Origin: Caryophanales bacterium UBA7581
Lineage (GTDB): Bacteria > Bacillota_I > Bacilli_A > RFN20 > CAG-826
DNA: 32,794 nucleotides
Reading direction: 5' to 3'
Assembly (NCBI GenBank): GCA_002477825.1
Contig: DLKT01000052.1
Location: 1 to 32,794 of the forward strand
The notes beneath the pieces were generated by a model that worked only from the letters and a program-made list of their open reading frames with translations, made no database searches and was not told the origin of the DNA. Below, one piece after another: positions 25,493 through 32,683 of the stretch. Position numbers and translations under genes: made by a program. Position 1 is the stretch's first letter. The number at the start of each line of letters is the position of its first letter.

Positions 25493-26818
25493 TTAGATCA
25501 ATGGTAATTCATCAAAATTAAATGGTAAAGTTACATCACCCATTTTGGTAATTGTAAGAGTGCCATCAATAAATTCGCCTGTAAAATGAACAGAAGCAAC
25601 ATGACCCTCTTCGTTAAGTTGAATGGTAAAGCTTTCCGTCATAGCTAACTCATATGAATTTTGAATACCTTGTAAAAAACCATATTCTTGTAAAGAATCT
25701 GCGGAAACTTCAGAAGAAATTTTAAATTCATTTTCATTTTCTGTGGTTTCATAAAGAGAAACGGTATAAAGTAGCCACTTTGGTAAGGAATCTTCTTTAG
25801 ATTTGCTTGTTACAAATTTTCCAAGAGCGCTTATTTTATTACTATACGTGACTTGATAGAAAGTGCCATCATCTGCTTCATAGAAACCATTTTGATATGT
25901 TGCATTATCTTCATCGATAGAAAGAGCACCTTTGCTATTTTTATAAATTTTTTGGTGGATGGTAGTATCATCATAGCCATACTTTGTGGTGAGAACTAAA
26001 GAAGCTTCATAGTCGCTAGAAGCTATTTCTTCTAATGCAGTTTTTAATTTAGCAAGTTTAGCTTCATCTTCAGAGATAACAGGTGTTGGAGTAACTGGAC
26101 CCACAACATCTTCTCCGGTAGCGGAAACGGTAAGATCAAAAGTATAAGTACCATTACGTAAAGTTTCACTTAAAACAGGAGTGGCAATATGCACACCCGT
26201 AACTTTTTCATCATCGGCAAGAAGAGTAACTTCATCTAAAGTAACTTTTCCTGTTGTATCTTGGAAGGTATACCAAGTTAACGTGGAAACAAAGTCATTA
26301 GCTAAAGCGGATTTTTCATTTAAATCAAAAGAAGCGCTTTTACCATCTTCACTAATGAGTAAATCATCGTTAGTGAGATTTTTAAAAGGATTCGTATAAG
26401 GTGCGAAATCATATTCATTACCATCTTTATCTTTTGGACGAGAGATTTCTAATTCGTTATTGTTATTAATATAACGTAGTTCAATGGTGTTATCTTCGGA
26501 TTTAAATAAGGTTTCAGTGAAGTTTTCATCAAAATCTCCATTATAGGATAAAAGATAACCTGCATCGGTAAATTCAACATTTAAATTGGTAGTAAGTGGG
26601 TCGCCAGATGTAGGAGTGAATTCACCGGTTTCTTCGTTTAAGTTATAGAACTTATACGTAAGAGTGCCGCTTAGCTTAAGATTACCTTTCATATAATTGA
26701 ATTTTTGAGCAAAATCAATTGGCGTAGCGGAAGTAGAAGTGCTTGTTGAAGAAGGAGTACCTTGACATCCAGTTAAAACAAGCATGGATAAAACAAATAA
26801 TAAGCTTTGTTTTTTCAT
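25493..26818 (-). CDS. Lipoprotein of unknown function, two beta-rich halves
   Basis: 441 residues. The signal peptide ends in the lipobox VLTGC (Cys18), followed by a Ser/Thr linker. The rest divides into two beta-rich halves (about 35-235 and 255-441) joined near GPVTPTPVISED. Both have a similar alternation of short strands and could be a LolA/LppX-like duplication, a tentative reading. No catalytic motif is visible. There is no ribosome binding site just before the ATG; the nearest is AAAGGAG about 50 nt upstream, separated from the start by a hairpin (26828-26865) that could bring it close. No other start gives a clean signal peptide, and a TGA in frame lies 15 nt upstream. It stands alone, with a terminator behind. 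Confidence 0.75.
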   Translation of the reverse strand: MKKQSLLFVLSMLVLTGCQGTPSSTSTSTSATPIDFAQKFNYMKGNLKLSGTLTYKFYNLNEETGEFTPTSGDPLTTNLNVEFTDAGYLLSYNGDFDENFTETLFKSEDNTIELRYINNNNELEISRPKDKDGNEYDFAPYTNPFKNLTNDDLLISEDGKSASFDLNEKSALANDFVSTLTWYTFQDTTGKVTLDEVTLLADDEKVTGVHIATPVLSETLRNGTYTFDLTVSATGEDVVGPVTPTPVISEDEAKLAKLKTALEEIASSDYEASLVLTTKYGYDDTTIHQKIYKNSKGALSIDEDNATYQNGFYEADDGTFYQVTYSNKISALGKFVTSKSKEDSLPKWLLYTVSLYETTENENEFKISSEVSADSLQEYGFLQGIQNSYELAMTESFTIQLNEEGHVASVHFTGEFIDGTLTITKMGDVTLPFNFDELPLI

Positions 26819-26827
26819 AATTGTTTC

Positions 26828-26876
26828 GTATTCTCATTTTGAATACCAATTAGATTAGAGAATACATGCTCCTTTC
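26828..26876 (-). promoter_or_regulatory. Ribosome binding site separated from the start codon by a hairpin
   Basis: On the - strand AAAGGAG (26869-26875) is followed by CAT, then GTATTCTC (26858-26865), a 22-nt loop and GAGAATAC (26828-26835), 9 nt before the ATG at 26818. The 8-bp stem is perfect. Folded, it would leave about 12 nt between the GGAG and the ATG. Confidence 0.55.
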
Positions 26877-26901
26877 AATTTTTATTATAGAATCTAATTG
26901 G
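26846..26901 (-). promoter_or_regulatory. Inverted repeat flanking the -10 element of the 26818 lipoprotein gene
   Basis: Perfect 11-bp arms CCAATTAGATT (26846-26856) and AATCTAATTGG (26891-26901) sit 34 bp apart, on either side of TATAAT (26884-26889, - strand). The -35 is poor. The arms could be paired operator half-sites for a repressor or activator. Confidence 0.5.
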
Positions 26902-27061
26902 ATATAAGGCCCCCGTTTTGATTGTCTCTTATTTTCTTTTGTTTAAGAATGAAACAAAATATAAGAGAGAAATTCAGTAGATAAAAGCTAAATAATATTT
27001 TCAACATTATGTTCGAAGACACTATCAGAACTAACTTATCTAATGAATTTGAAAGAGTAAT

Positions 27062-27108
27062 TCAAAAAATAAACTCTTTCTTCTTTTAATTAAGAATGAA
27101 AAGAGTTT
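27062..27108 (-). terminator. Orphan terminator-like hairpin
   Basis: On the - strand AAACTCTTT / AAAGAGTTT, with further inner pairing (TTCTT/AAGAA), followed by ATTTTTT. No annotated gene ends here; it could close a short transcript that starts around 27150. Confidence 0.5.
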
Positions 27109-27194
27109 AGCATATTTGATGAAACAAGTCTACATATATTTTTTTTAAAGCGCTTTCTTAAAGAATTATTCTAAAATAGTATTGCATAAATCAA

Positions 27195-27227
27195 TAAAAA
27201 AATTGGACAAAAATGAATATCCAATTT
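27195..27227 (-). terminator. Terminator of the PDT-like/TIR/membrane-protein operon
   Basis: On the - strand stem AATTGGA / TCCAATT with a T run running on from the right arm. It lies about 65 bp after the 27291 stop. Confidence 0.65.
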
Positions 27228-27290
27228 ATGGTAATACTTAATTTATAAAGATGAATCGATAAAATTACGATTTAGAAAGATGGGTAATAG

Positions 27291-28130
27291 TTATCTAAAT
27301 GAAAGATAATACTCTCTATCTACTGCATGATCACTTAACCAATATTTTACATCACTTTGAATTGAACTTTGAATAGATTCTAATTCGTTTTTAATGTCAC
27401 GCTGAAAATCATCTGCCTCACCTTGAATTTGCATCCATTCTAAGTGATATGTTTTTACATTACAGGAAAAAACGATTGTGTTTCCGTTAATACGAGCATT
27501 AATTTCAATTTTAGCTTCGGCGCGAGAAGAAGAAAAAACACTCCTTTGATGTCGGTAAGCAATCATCTCCATTTCTCTTAAAACAGCAAAGTAGCCATAA
27601 ACTTTTTCAGGTTTCTTTTCTTCTGGCCTAGGGGAAGGTGAATAGGAAGACGAAGAGGTTGAAGAAGAGGAAGATGAACTGGAGGATAAACGGTCACTTT
27701 GATAATGCTTTTGTCGATAATAGTTTGTTGATTCATAAGAATGAGTTACACGATCACTGGGTTCACTTACATCAATAGAACATAACGTAAAATAGAAAAT
27801 GTTTTTGAATCGATTATCAAAGTAACCACCACGCTTTATTTCTGTTTTACCTTGGAACACATGAATCGTGGTAATCAGCTGAGCAAAGAAACGAATGGGA
27901 GAAAGAAGAGCGTCTAGAAATATAACTTCAAAACCTTTTAAACCTCTAACGAATTTATCGATAATAGAAAAAATAAATAGAATGATATACGTAACAATCC
28001 AAAAACCAACATGAGATAAAATATGCTCAAATTGATTTAAATTTGTTATATAACGAATAAAACAAAACCAAAAGAAAAAGGACTGAATGAAAGCGAAAAA
28101 AGTACTAATGATACCAAAAAATTTTTTCAT
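27291..28130 (-). CDS. Membrane protein with Ser-rich linker, third gene of TIR operon
   Basis: 279 residues; no family recognised. There are hydrophobic helices at about 5-25 and 40-58 and an amphipathic, hydrophobic stretch at about 65-95. A mixed linker with a run of nine Ser followed by Thr and more Ser (about residues 150-165), then Pro/Glu/Lys, leads to a C-terminal domain. That domain (about 178-279) has a beta-strand pair (KIEINARINGNTIVFSCNV) and a helix (DFQRDIKNELESIQSSI). The gene lies 33 nt after the TIR gene with its own AGGAGA site and shares the terminator at 27195. The position suggests it is the membrane partner or target-side component of the TIR system; no direct evidence supports a role. 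Confidence 0.6.
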   Translation of the reverse strand: MKKFFGIISTFFAFIQSFFFWFCFIRYITNLNQFEHILSHVGFWIVTYIILFIFSIIDKFVRGLKGFEVIFLDALLSPIRFFAQLITTIHVFQGKTEIKRGGYFDNRFKNIFYFTLCSIDVSEPSDRVTHSYESTNYYRQKHYQSDRLSSSSSSSSSTSSSSYSPSPRPEEKKPEKVYGYFAVLREMEMIAYRHQRSVFSSSRAEAKIEINARINGNTIVFSCNVKTYHLEWMQIQGEADDFQRDIKNELESIQSSIQSDVKYWLSDHAVDREYYLSFR

Positions 28131-28163
28131 AAAGATTATCTCCTATTAGATTTATTTACCATT

Positions 28164-28853
28164 TTAGAATTCATGTTTTCCAATCATACATCCAGGACTA
28201 ATTTCAGGAATTTCATTTTTCTTTGCTTCATCTAGTTTATTACAACATTGAAATAAAAAGCCATTTTCTGTACGCTTGATTTGTGAAATTGGATGATATA
28301 AACACATGGTTCCTTCTTCATTATGATCATGAAAGATGCGGAAACAGTTTTTACAAAGTTTAATATCACTCACTCTTTTATTTTCTTTTAAAATCACTTG
28401 ATTTAATGTGTTTAACAGGGTAGAAATGGAAGCGGCGTCTTTATAAAGCGCCATCTCACTATCAAAGGATGTGTAGAAACTGGATTTTTCAATGATTGAT
28501 TTTGTTGAACTGGAAACAACGAAATAGGGCATAGGTTTTCTTTTGTTTCTTGTATCGACATAGAGTTTTCTTTCCTCTTCGACATATTTTCTTCCTTCAT
28601 TGTTAGGATCTAAGCTAACACAAAGAATGACATCGCATTCTTCCATCGCCCGTTTGATTTCAGAAGAAAATGTCCCTTCTTTTCTTTCTTTTAAAGAATA
28701 AGGACAATAAAAAGTATGAATACCCATTAGATCTTCTAAGGTATGATAAAGCCACATAGTAAAATAATATTCTTCGGTATAGACTTCTTCATCTTTATCT
28801 TCTCTTTCTAGACGAGGAAAAGAAATAAAAACACGGTATTTATTTTGACTCAC
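28164..28853 (-). CDS. TIR-domain protein with a C-terminal CHORD-like zinc domain
   Basis: 229 residues. The GTG at 28853 is preferred: GAGGTG lies 7 nt upstream and the result MSQNKYRVFISFPR begins at the TIR fold. A longer form from 28928 would overlap the preceding gene by 89 bp. The TIR domain (about 5-155) shows the opening strand YRVFISF, an acidic loop, LEDLMGIHTFY, FSSEIKRAMEECDVILCVS, and YVEEE with Glu94 where TIR NADases have the catalytic Glu. The C-terminal part (167-229) has Cys167-x2-Cys170, Cys184-x2-His187 within CLYHP, Cys203-Cys204, and Gly-Cys221-x5-His227. This spacing with HNEEGTMCLYHP is the CHORD pattern of eukaryotic RAR1/CHORDC1. TIR proteins act in immunity as NAD-cleaving effectors or signalling enzymes. 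It overlaps the PDT-like gene by 14 bp. Confidence 0.78.
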   Translation of the reverse strand: MSQNKYRVFISFPRLEREDKDEEVYTEEYYFTMWLYHTLEDLMGIHTFYCPYSLKERKEGTFSSEIKRAMEECDVILCVSLDPNNEGRKYVEEERKLYVDTRNKRKPMPYFVVSSSTKSIIEKSSFYTSFDSEMALYKDAASISTLLNTLNQVILKENKRVSDIKLCKNCFRIFHDHNEEGTMCLYHPISQIKRTENGFLFQCCNKLDEAKKNEIPEISPGCMIGKHEF

Positions 28854-29931
28854 GTTGATACACCTCGAATTCTTCTTTAGTGATTTTAATAAACTGCATA
28901 GTTCCTGTTTTATTATTGTCATAGCCATAGTAATAGCCTTTTAATCTTCTTTCTTTTTCAAAAAGAGAAAGGTCACATTTTAATAAAACGATGCCTTTAA
29001 CTTTACTTCCGTCTTGGTTTTCTGGCTCATATTCATAATAAAAATAAAATTCATTTTCTTTTAAATCAATCGTGGTAGAAACACTATGACAGATTTTTGT
29101 TGTTTTATAACCAATCGTGTAACCTTGAATTGCGAGTTCATTTCCACGAGGAAGAATAGAAACGACACGAAATGAAGCAGGGGACTTACTTTTTTGACTG
29201 TGCTCACTGGGTGTAGATTCATATAAATAATAACCGGTTAAAGCTTTTTTTATATTGGCTAAAGTTGCTGCTTTTGTCCATTTTTTTAACGATAATTTTG
29301 AAGCTTTCTTTCTTCTTTTTACTAAGAAAAATTTAGTGTAGGTAAGGCCGTGATTGGAAATTGAATTATTTTCAAATAAGATAAGATTCTCCCTTTTTTG
29401 TCCTTCAACATTTCCAAAGCATATGGCGTTTTCTTCGGGATGCTCTTCTAAATAATTCATGGACTCGGTTGTAGACGCTAGCCGCTTATAAACAGCGAAA
29501 GGAACGCGTTGTGCTACAAAAGAAGAGCATTGATTAAAGGTTGGAACGTTCCCGTAAATCGTTTCGACTTCCATTCCTTTCATGCCTTTATGCGATTTAT
29601 GCATATAAGCATAAAGTACGATTTTACTCGTTTGAGTATCTACTACTTCATAGGTTGGAGAACATAAGAATTTACGGATTTGCGGTACAATACCTGAATC
29701 GCTATTGGCAAAAGGGACGAAAGCCATATCAGCTTGGCCTCTTAATAAAATTTTTTCAATTTCATCTAAATTTCTTCCTGAAAGAAGCTCAAATTTTCCT
29801 TGACTACAAGAAAAATGATAACTATCTAGCGAAGTTAAATCATCGTATTTTTCTTTTAAAAACTCATAAAGAGCAATATAGGTATTACTTTCTCCATACC
29901 CGTAATAAACAATTCGTACTACATTTTCCAT
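28840..29931 (-). CDS. Prephenate-dehydratase-like domain fused to a beta-rich domain
   Basis: 363 residues. Residues about 5-205 follow the prephenate dehydratase (PDT) fold. YYGYGESNTYIAL matches the GxxGTfS opening, ADMAFVPFANSDSGIV (67-82) the aDxxvvPiENS motif, TIYGNVPTFNQC (124-135) the Sh-Q-C segment, and LTYTKFF (196-202) the TRF region that holds the catalytic Thr in PDT. Several positions differ (Glu-Asn-Ser reads Ala-Asn-Ser, Arg reads Lys), so it may bind rather than convert a ligand. Residues about 229-351 form a Tyr/Gly-rich beta domain (LTGYYLYES, ELAIQGYTIGY, FYFYYEYE, KGIVLLKCD, LKGYYYGYD) that looks like a lipocalin-like barrel. It is the first gene of the operon with the TIR gene, preceded by a TATAAT at 29952. 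A sensor role is inference. Confidence 0.65.
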   Translation of the reverse strand: MENVVRIVYYGYGESNTYIALYEFLKEKYDDLTSLDSYHFSCSQGKFELLSGRNLDEIEKILLRGQADMAFVPFANSDSGIVPQIRKFLCSPTYEVVDTQTSKIVLYAYMHKSHKGMKGMEVETIYGNVPTFNQCSSFVAQRVPFAVYKRLASTTESMNYLEEHPEENAICFGNVEGQKRENLILFENNSISNHGLTYTKFFLVKRRKKASKLSLKKWTKAATLANIKKALTGYYLYESTPSEHSQKSKSPASFRVVSILPRGNELAIQGYTIGYKTTKICHSVSTTIDLKENEFYFYYEYEPENQDGSKVKGIVLLKCDLSLFEKERRLKGYYYGYDNNKTGTMQFIKITKEEFEVYQRESK

Positions 29932-29951
29932 GGACTTCTTCCTTTTTTTTC

Positions 29952-29980
29952 ATTATATATTTTTTTTAAAAGGAATAAAA
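29952..29980 (-). promoter_or_regulatory. Promoter of the PDT-like/TIR operon
   Basis: On the - strand TATAAT is at 29952-29957 and a weak TTTTAT lies about 17 bp upstream. The 5' leader would be short and A-rich, with AAGGAAG ahead of the ATG. Confidence 0.4.
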
Positions 29981-30010
29981 GAAGAGAATAGTTAAAATAA
30001 AAAAGCGAAT

Positions 30011-31390
30011 CTATTGATTTTCTGAATTTTGTTCTTTTAAAAGCTTGTGTGTAGGCCGATAAATAGCTAAAGCAATTAACATAAGGACCATGGTTACAAA
30101 TAAACTGACTGGATAAGAAATTAAAATCGATCGGAAAGAATTGTGCTTTGGGAAAACAAAAGCAATCCAAGAAACACGTACACCACATACACCAATTGCG
30201 GTCAAAATAGCGGGTACAAGAGATTTTCCAAACCCTCTTAAATAACCTGCAGTAACTTCATAAGTCATGCTAAATAAATAAGCAGAAAAAATGAAAACTA
30301 AACGTTGATATCCAATCTCGATAATTTCTTTATTGCTATTGAAAATAGATAGTAAAGGACGACCAATGATCAAAATAAGAGTAACGGCAAAAACCGTAGC
30401 GATTAGATCTTCTAATAAACATAGTTTATATATTTTTTGACATCTCTTATAATTCTTAGCGCCATTATTTTGGCTGGTAAAAGTAGTACAAGCCTGGCTA
30501 AAGGAATTGAAAATATAATAATCAAAGATTTCAATATTATAAGCGGCACTTGATCCCGCCATAACATCTGCACCTAATGAATTAATCGCGGTTTGGATAA
30601 CAATATTAGAAATAGTAAACAAAGCTCCTTGCGCGCCTGAAGGAAGACCGATTTTAAAGATATCGGCCAAACTATTTTGATAAATTCTTAATTTTTTAAA
30701 TTCGACTTTAATACAGTCGTCGGTTTTTAATAAGAGAATAAAAAGAATTATAGCGCTGATAGCGTTCGAGATAACGGTGGCTAAAGCCACACCATTTACA
30801 TTCATTTTAAAGAAAATAACGAAGATTAAATTAAAAATGATATTAATAACACCCGAAATAGCTAAAACAATTAATGGTACTTTTGTTCTTCCAATACTTC
30901 TAAAAATTGCTGCTTCAAAGTTATATAACAAAATAAGAGGTAACCCAATAAAATATATTTTTAAATAGGATAAAGCGTACGGAAGTACATCATCGGGTAC
31001 TTTTAATGCTTTTAAAACATCAGAAGCAAAGATTTCACCAAAGATTCCTATAATAATTCCACTGATAAGAGCTAAAATAATAGAAGTATGTACGGCTTTC
31101 GTAATGGATTCTTGCTATTTTTCACCAAAAGCTTTGGCAATCACAACGTTAGCGCCTAACGAAAATCCAATAAAGAAATTGACGATAAGACTGATGATTG
31201 GACTATTGGCACCTACCGCTGCCATAGCAATATTTTTTAAATCACCAGTAAAATTACCGACAACAGCAATATCAGAGGCATTGAAGAGCTGTTCTAGAAT
31301 AGCCGTAAGCGCAATCGGAATTGCAAAGAGTAATATTTTATCCCATAATGAACCATTTAACATGTCACTTGATTTCTTTTTTGCTAACAT
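30011..31390 (-). pseudogene. MATE-family multidrug/Na+ antiporter, interrupted by an in-frame amber codon
   Basis: The full frame from the ATG at 31390 (AAGAAGG upstream) to 30011 would encode about 458 residues, the usual length for MATE proteins. A TAG at 31115-31117 (read on the - strand) interrupts it after FGEK, about residue 91. Both flanks stay in the same frame and keep the MATE pattern: SDIAVVGNFTG and NFFIGFSLGANVVIAKAFGEK before; ESITKAVHTS, then GLPLILLYNFEAAIFRSIG after. The C-terminal half has many helices as expected. It is a single-base nonsense change, since no other lesion is seen, or a sequencing error. A second start at 30931 has no good site. Drug or cation export would be lost unless TAG is read through. 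Confidence 0.85.
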
Positions 31391-31433
31391 AAAAAGCCTT
31401 CTTCCACAATAAAAAAACAAAAATTACTGCATA

Positions 31434-31462
31434 ATAATAGAACGAATTATTTATGCCGTCAA
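31434..31462 (-). promoter_or_regulatory. Promoter of the MATE gene
   Basis: On the - strand TTGACG, a 17-bp spacer and TATTAT. The elements match consensus at five of six positions each. It lies about 45 bp before the MATE start. Confidence 0.75.
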
Positions 31463-31500
31463 TCGTTTTATTAAGAAGAAAATATATCTTTATTCATTGA

Positions 31501-31955
31501 TTAGTGAATTTCTAATTCCATTAAATACTCATCATTGATTTTTTTAAAGCCAAAACGCTCATAAAAGCGATACAAATCGCCAGCAGTATAGAATTTAATC
31601 GTATCAATCTTGGCTTTTTTTACTTCTTTTAATAATTCGTTCATAAAAAATGTACCTAAGTGTTGCTTTGATAATTGTGGAGCAATAAAAAATTCTTGTA
31701 AATCATATTCAATTTTATCTACAAAAGGAACCACATATCCGATAGCAGCGCCACAAATTTCATTATTTTCATTAACTAAAGTATAGCTAAAAGAAAAAGG
31801 AACTTGACTAAAGATAGTTAATCGCTCAAGACAAGCTCTTTCCTCCCATATTTCATTCCAAGGTTCATTTAAAAAAGCTTCTTTCATGATAATAGACAAA
31901 GCTTTAAGATCATTCTGCACGCCAACTGTACGAGTTTTCTAACAGTGTAGTTCAT
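31501..31955 (-). pseudogene. GNAT acetyltransferase, frameshifted near its start
   Basis: The intact frame from 31920 encodes 139 residues of a GNAT fold (ITAV-like start lost; QEFFIAPQLSKQHLGTFFMNEL and FYERFGFKKI are the conserved acetyl-CoA and C-terminal motifs). That frame has only a poor GTG start. A better start lies at 31955, an ATG with AAGGAAAA before it and the GNAT-like opening MNYTVRK, but in another frame and ending within 25 codons. One extra A in the A-run at 31935-31938 (T-run on +) would join them as MNYTVRKTRTVGVQNDLKAL. So a one-base deletion in a homopolymer is likely. The gene lies 11 nt after the CAT-like gene and would be its operon mate. Confidence 0.7.
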
Positions 31956-31966
31956 TTTTTTCCTTT

Positions 31967-32626
31967 TTATTCGATGATTCCAGTTAAATTATTAAAATAT
32001 TCTTGTATAAGTAAAAAAGCTTGAGATAATGGGTAACCATCTACAAAACAATGGTTTACTGTTATATTTAAAGTCATCACGATTTTTCCATTTCCTTCTC
32101 TATATTTATCCCAACAAATGCGAGGGCAAGAAAGAGAAGCATAATCATTATCAATTAATGGATGTGTCATACCTTCTATAGAAAGCCAAGGAATACAAGT
32201 CATATAAAAATCATTATAAAGGGTAGAATCATTGTACGTTTCTTTTACTTTGGTTTGCTTTTTTACTTCTTCAATAATAGAATGAGCACGTTGATAAAAC
32301 GTATGATAATCGTTAATCATTTCAAAACCAGTATTTTCATAAATCCCTGCAGAGGTCATAACTGTAAAAGTGGGATTAATTTGATCATAGAGTCTTATTT
32401 CACCATTCACTTCACGAATTCTCATTTCTTCGATTTGATTTAAAGCTGTGGTAATGAGAAAAAGAGTATTAATAAAAAAGCTTTGATGATTTTCTTTAGA
32501 ATAATGAACAAGGCGGGTTACGTCCATTTTTACATTAAATCCGTAGCAGGGATTAGAAAATTGACGAAACCATTTATATTGATTGATTTTTTTTATATCT
32601 TTAATTTCAATGACTTTATAATGCAT
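31967..32626 (-). CDS. Chloramphenicol-acetyltransferase-like (CatA-type) acyltransferase
   Basis: 219 residues, the size of CatA-type CAT monomers. The start at 32626 follows GGAGG by 5 nt; a longer in-frame start at 32638 lacks a site. The catalytic motif is HCFVDG (H-x3-D-G), the CAT HHxxxDG with the first His changed to Asn. Other family features are FNVKMDVTRL in the N-terminal half, NPTFTVMTSAGIY, and FYMTCIPWLSIEGMTHP. CATs use acetyl-CoA to modify chloramphenicol, but many relatives act on other substrates. The change of the first motif His leaves the catalytic His in place. A TATAAT lies at 32678-32683 on the - strand, followed by the leader. Confidence 0.85.
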   Translation of the reverse strand: MHYKVIEIKDIKKINQYKWFRQFSNPCYGFNVKMDVTRLVHYSKENHQSFFINTLFLITTALNQIEEMRIREVNGEIRLYDQINPTFTVMTSAGIYENTGFEMINDYHTFYQRAHSIIEEVKKQTKVKETYNDSTLYNDFYMTCIPWLSIEGMTHPLIDNDYASLSCPRICWDKYREGNGKIVMTLNITVNHCFVDGYPLSQAFLLIQEYFNNLTGIIE

Positions 32627-32677
32627 AATTACCTCCAAATGAATTTTAATGGAATTCAGTATTAAAAACCCATTTTT

Positions 32678-32683
32678 ATTATA
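32678..32683 (-). promoter_or_regulatory. -10 element of the CAT-like/GNAT operon
   Basis: TATAAT on the - strand about 50 bp before the start at 32626. The -35 is weak. The remaining bases to the window end show no gene. Confidence 0.4.

Larger units (their letters stand above)
26819..27290. other. 472-bp noncoding region between two - strand genes
   Basis: Besides the promoter, inverted repeat and hairpin of the 26818 gene, it holds a - strand terminator of the 27291 gene (27195-27227), another long - strand hairpin with T run (27062-27108), and a palindromic cre-like sequence (27145-27158). A 26-codon + strand frame at 27009-27089 has no ribosome binding site. I see nothing else coding. 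Confidence 0.6.

Noticed and set aside
26853..26867. A five-codon leader peptide starting right after AAAGGAG upstream of the 26818 gene
   Set aside because: The ATG is only about 1 nt from the GGAG, too close to start there efficiently.
27009..27089. A 26-codon + strand frame with a protein-like sequence
   Set aside because: No ribosome binding site, it lies in a noncoding region and overlaps the orphan hairpin stem.
27145..27158. Second cre-like palindrome AAAGCGCTTT
   Set aside because: It matches 12 of 14 positions but lies about 250 bp from the nearest mapped promoter, so a CcpA role is not supported.
29541..29969. 142-codon open frame on the + strand
   Set aside because: It runs antisense to the PDT-like gene and has no ribosome binding site or recognisable motif; it is a shadow of that gene.
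31115..31117. Amber codon recoded as an amino acid in the MATE gene
   Set aside because: TAG is used as an ordinary stop in other genes here, such as phoR and the Nudix gene, so a nonsense change or sequencing error is simpler.
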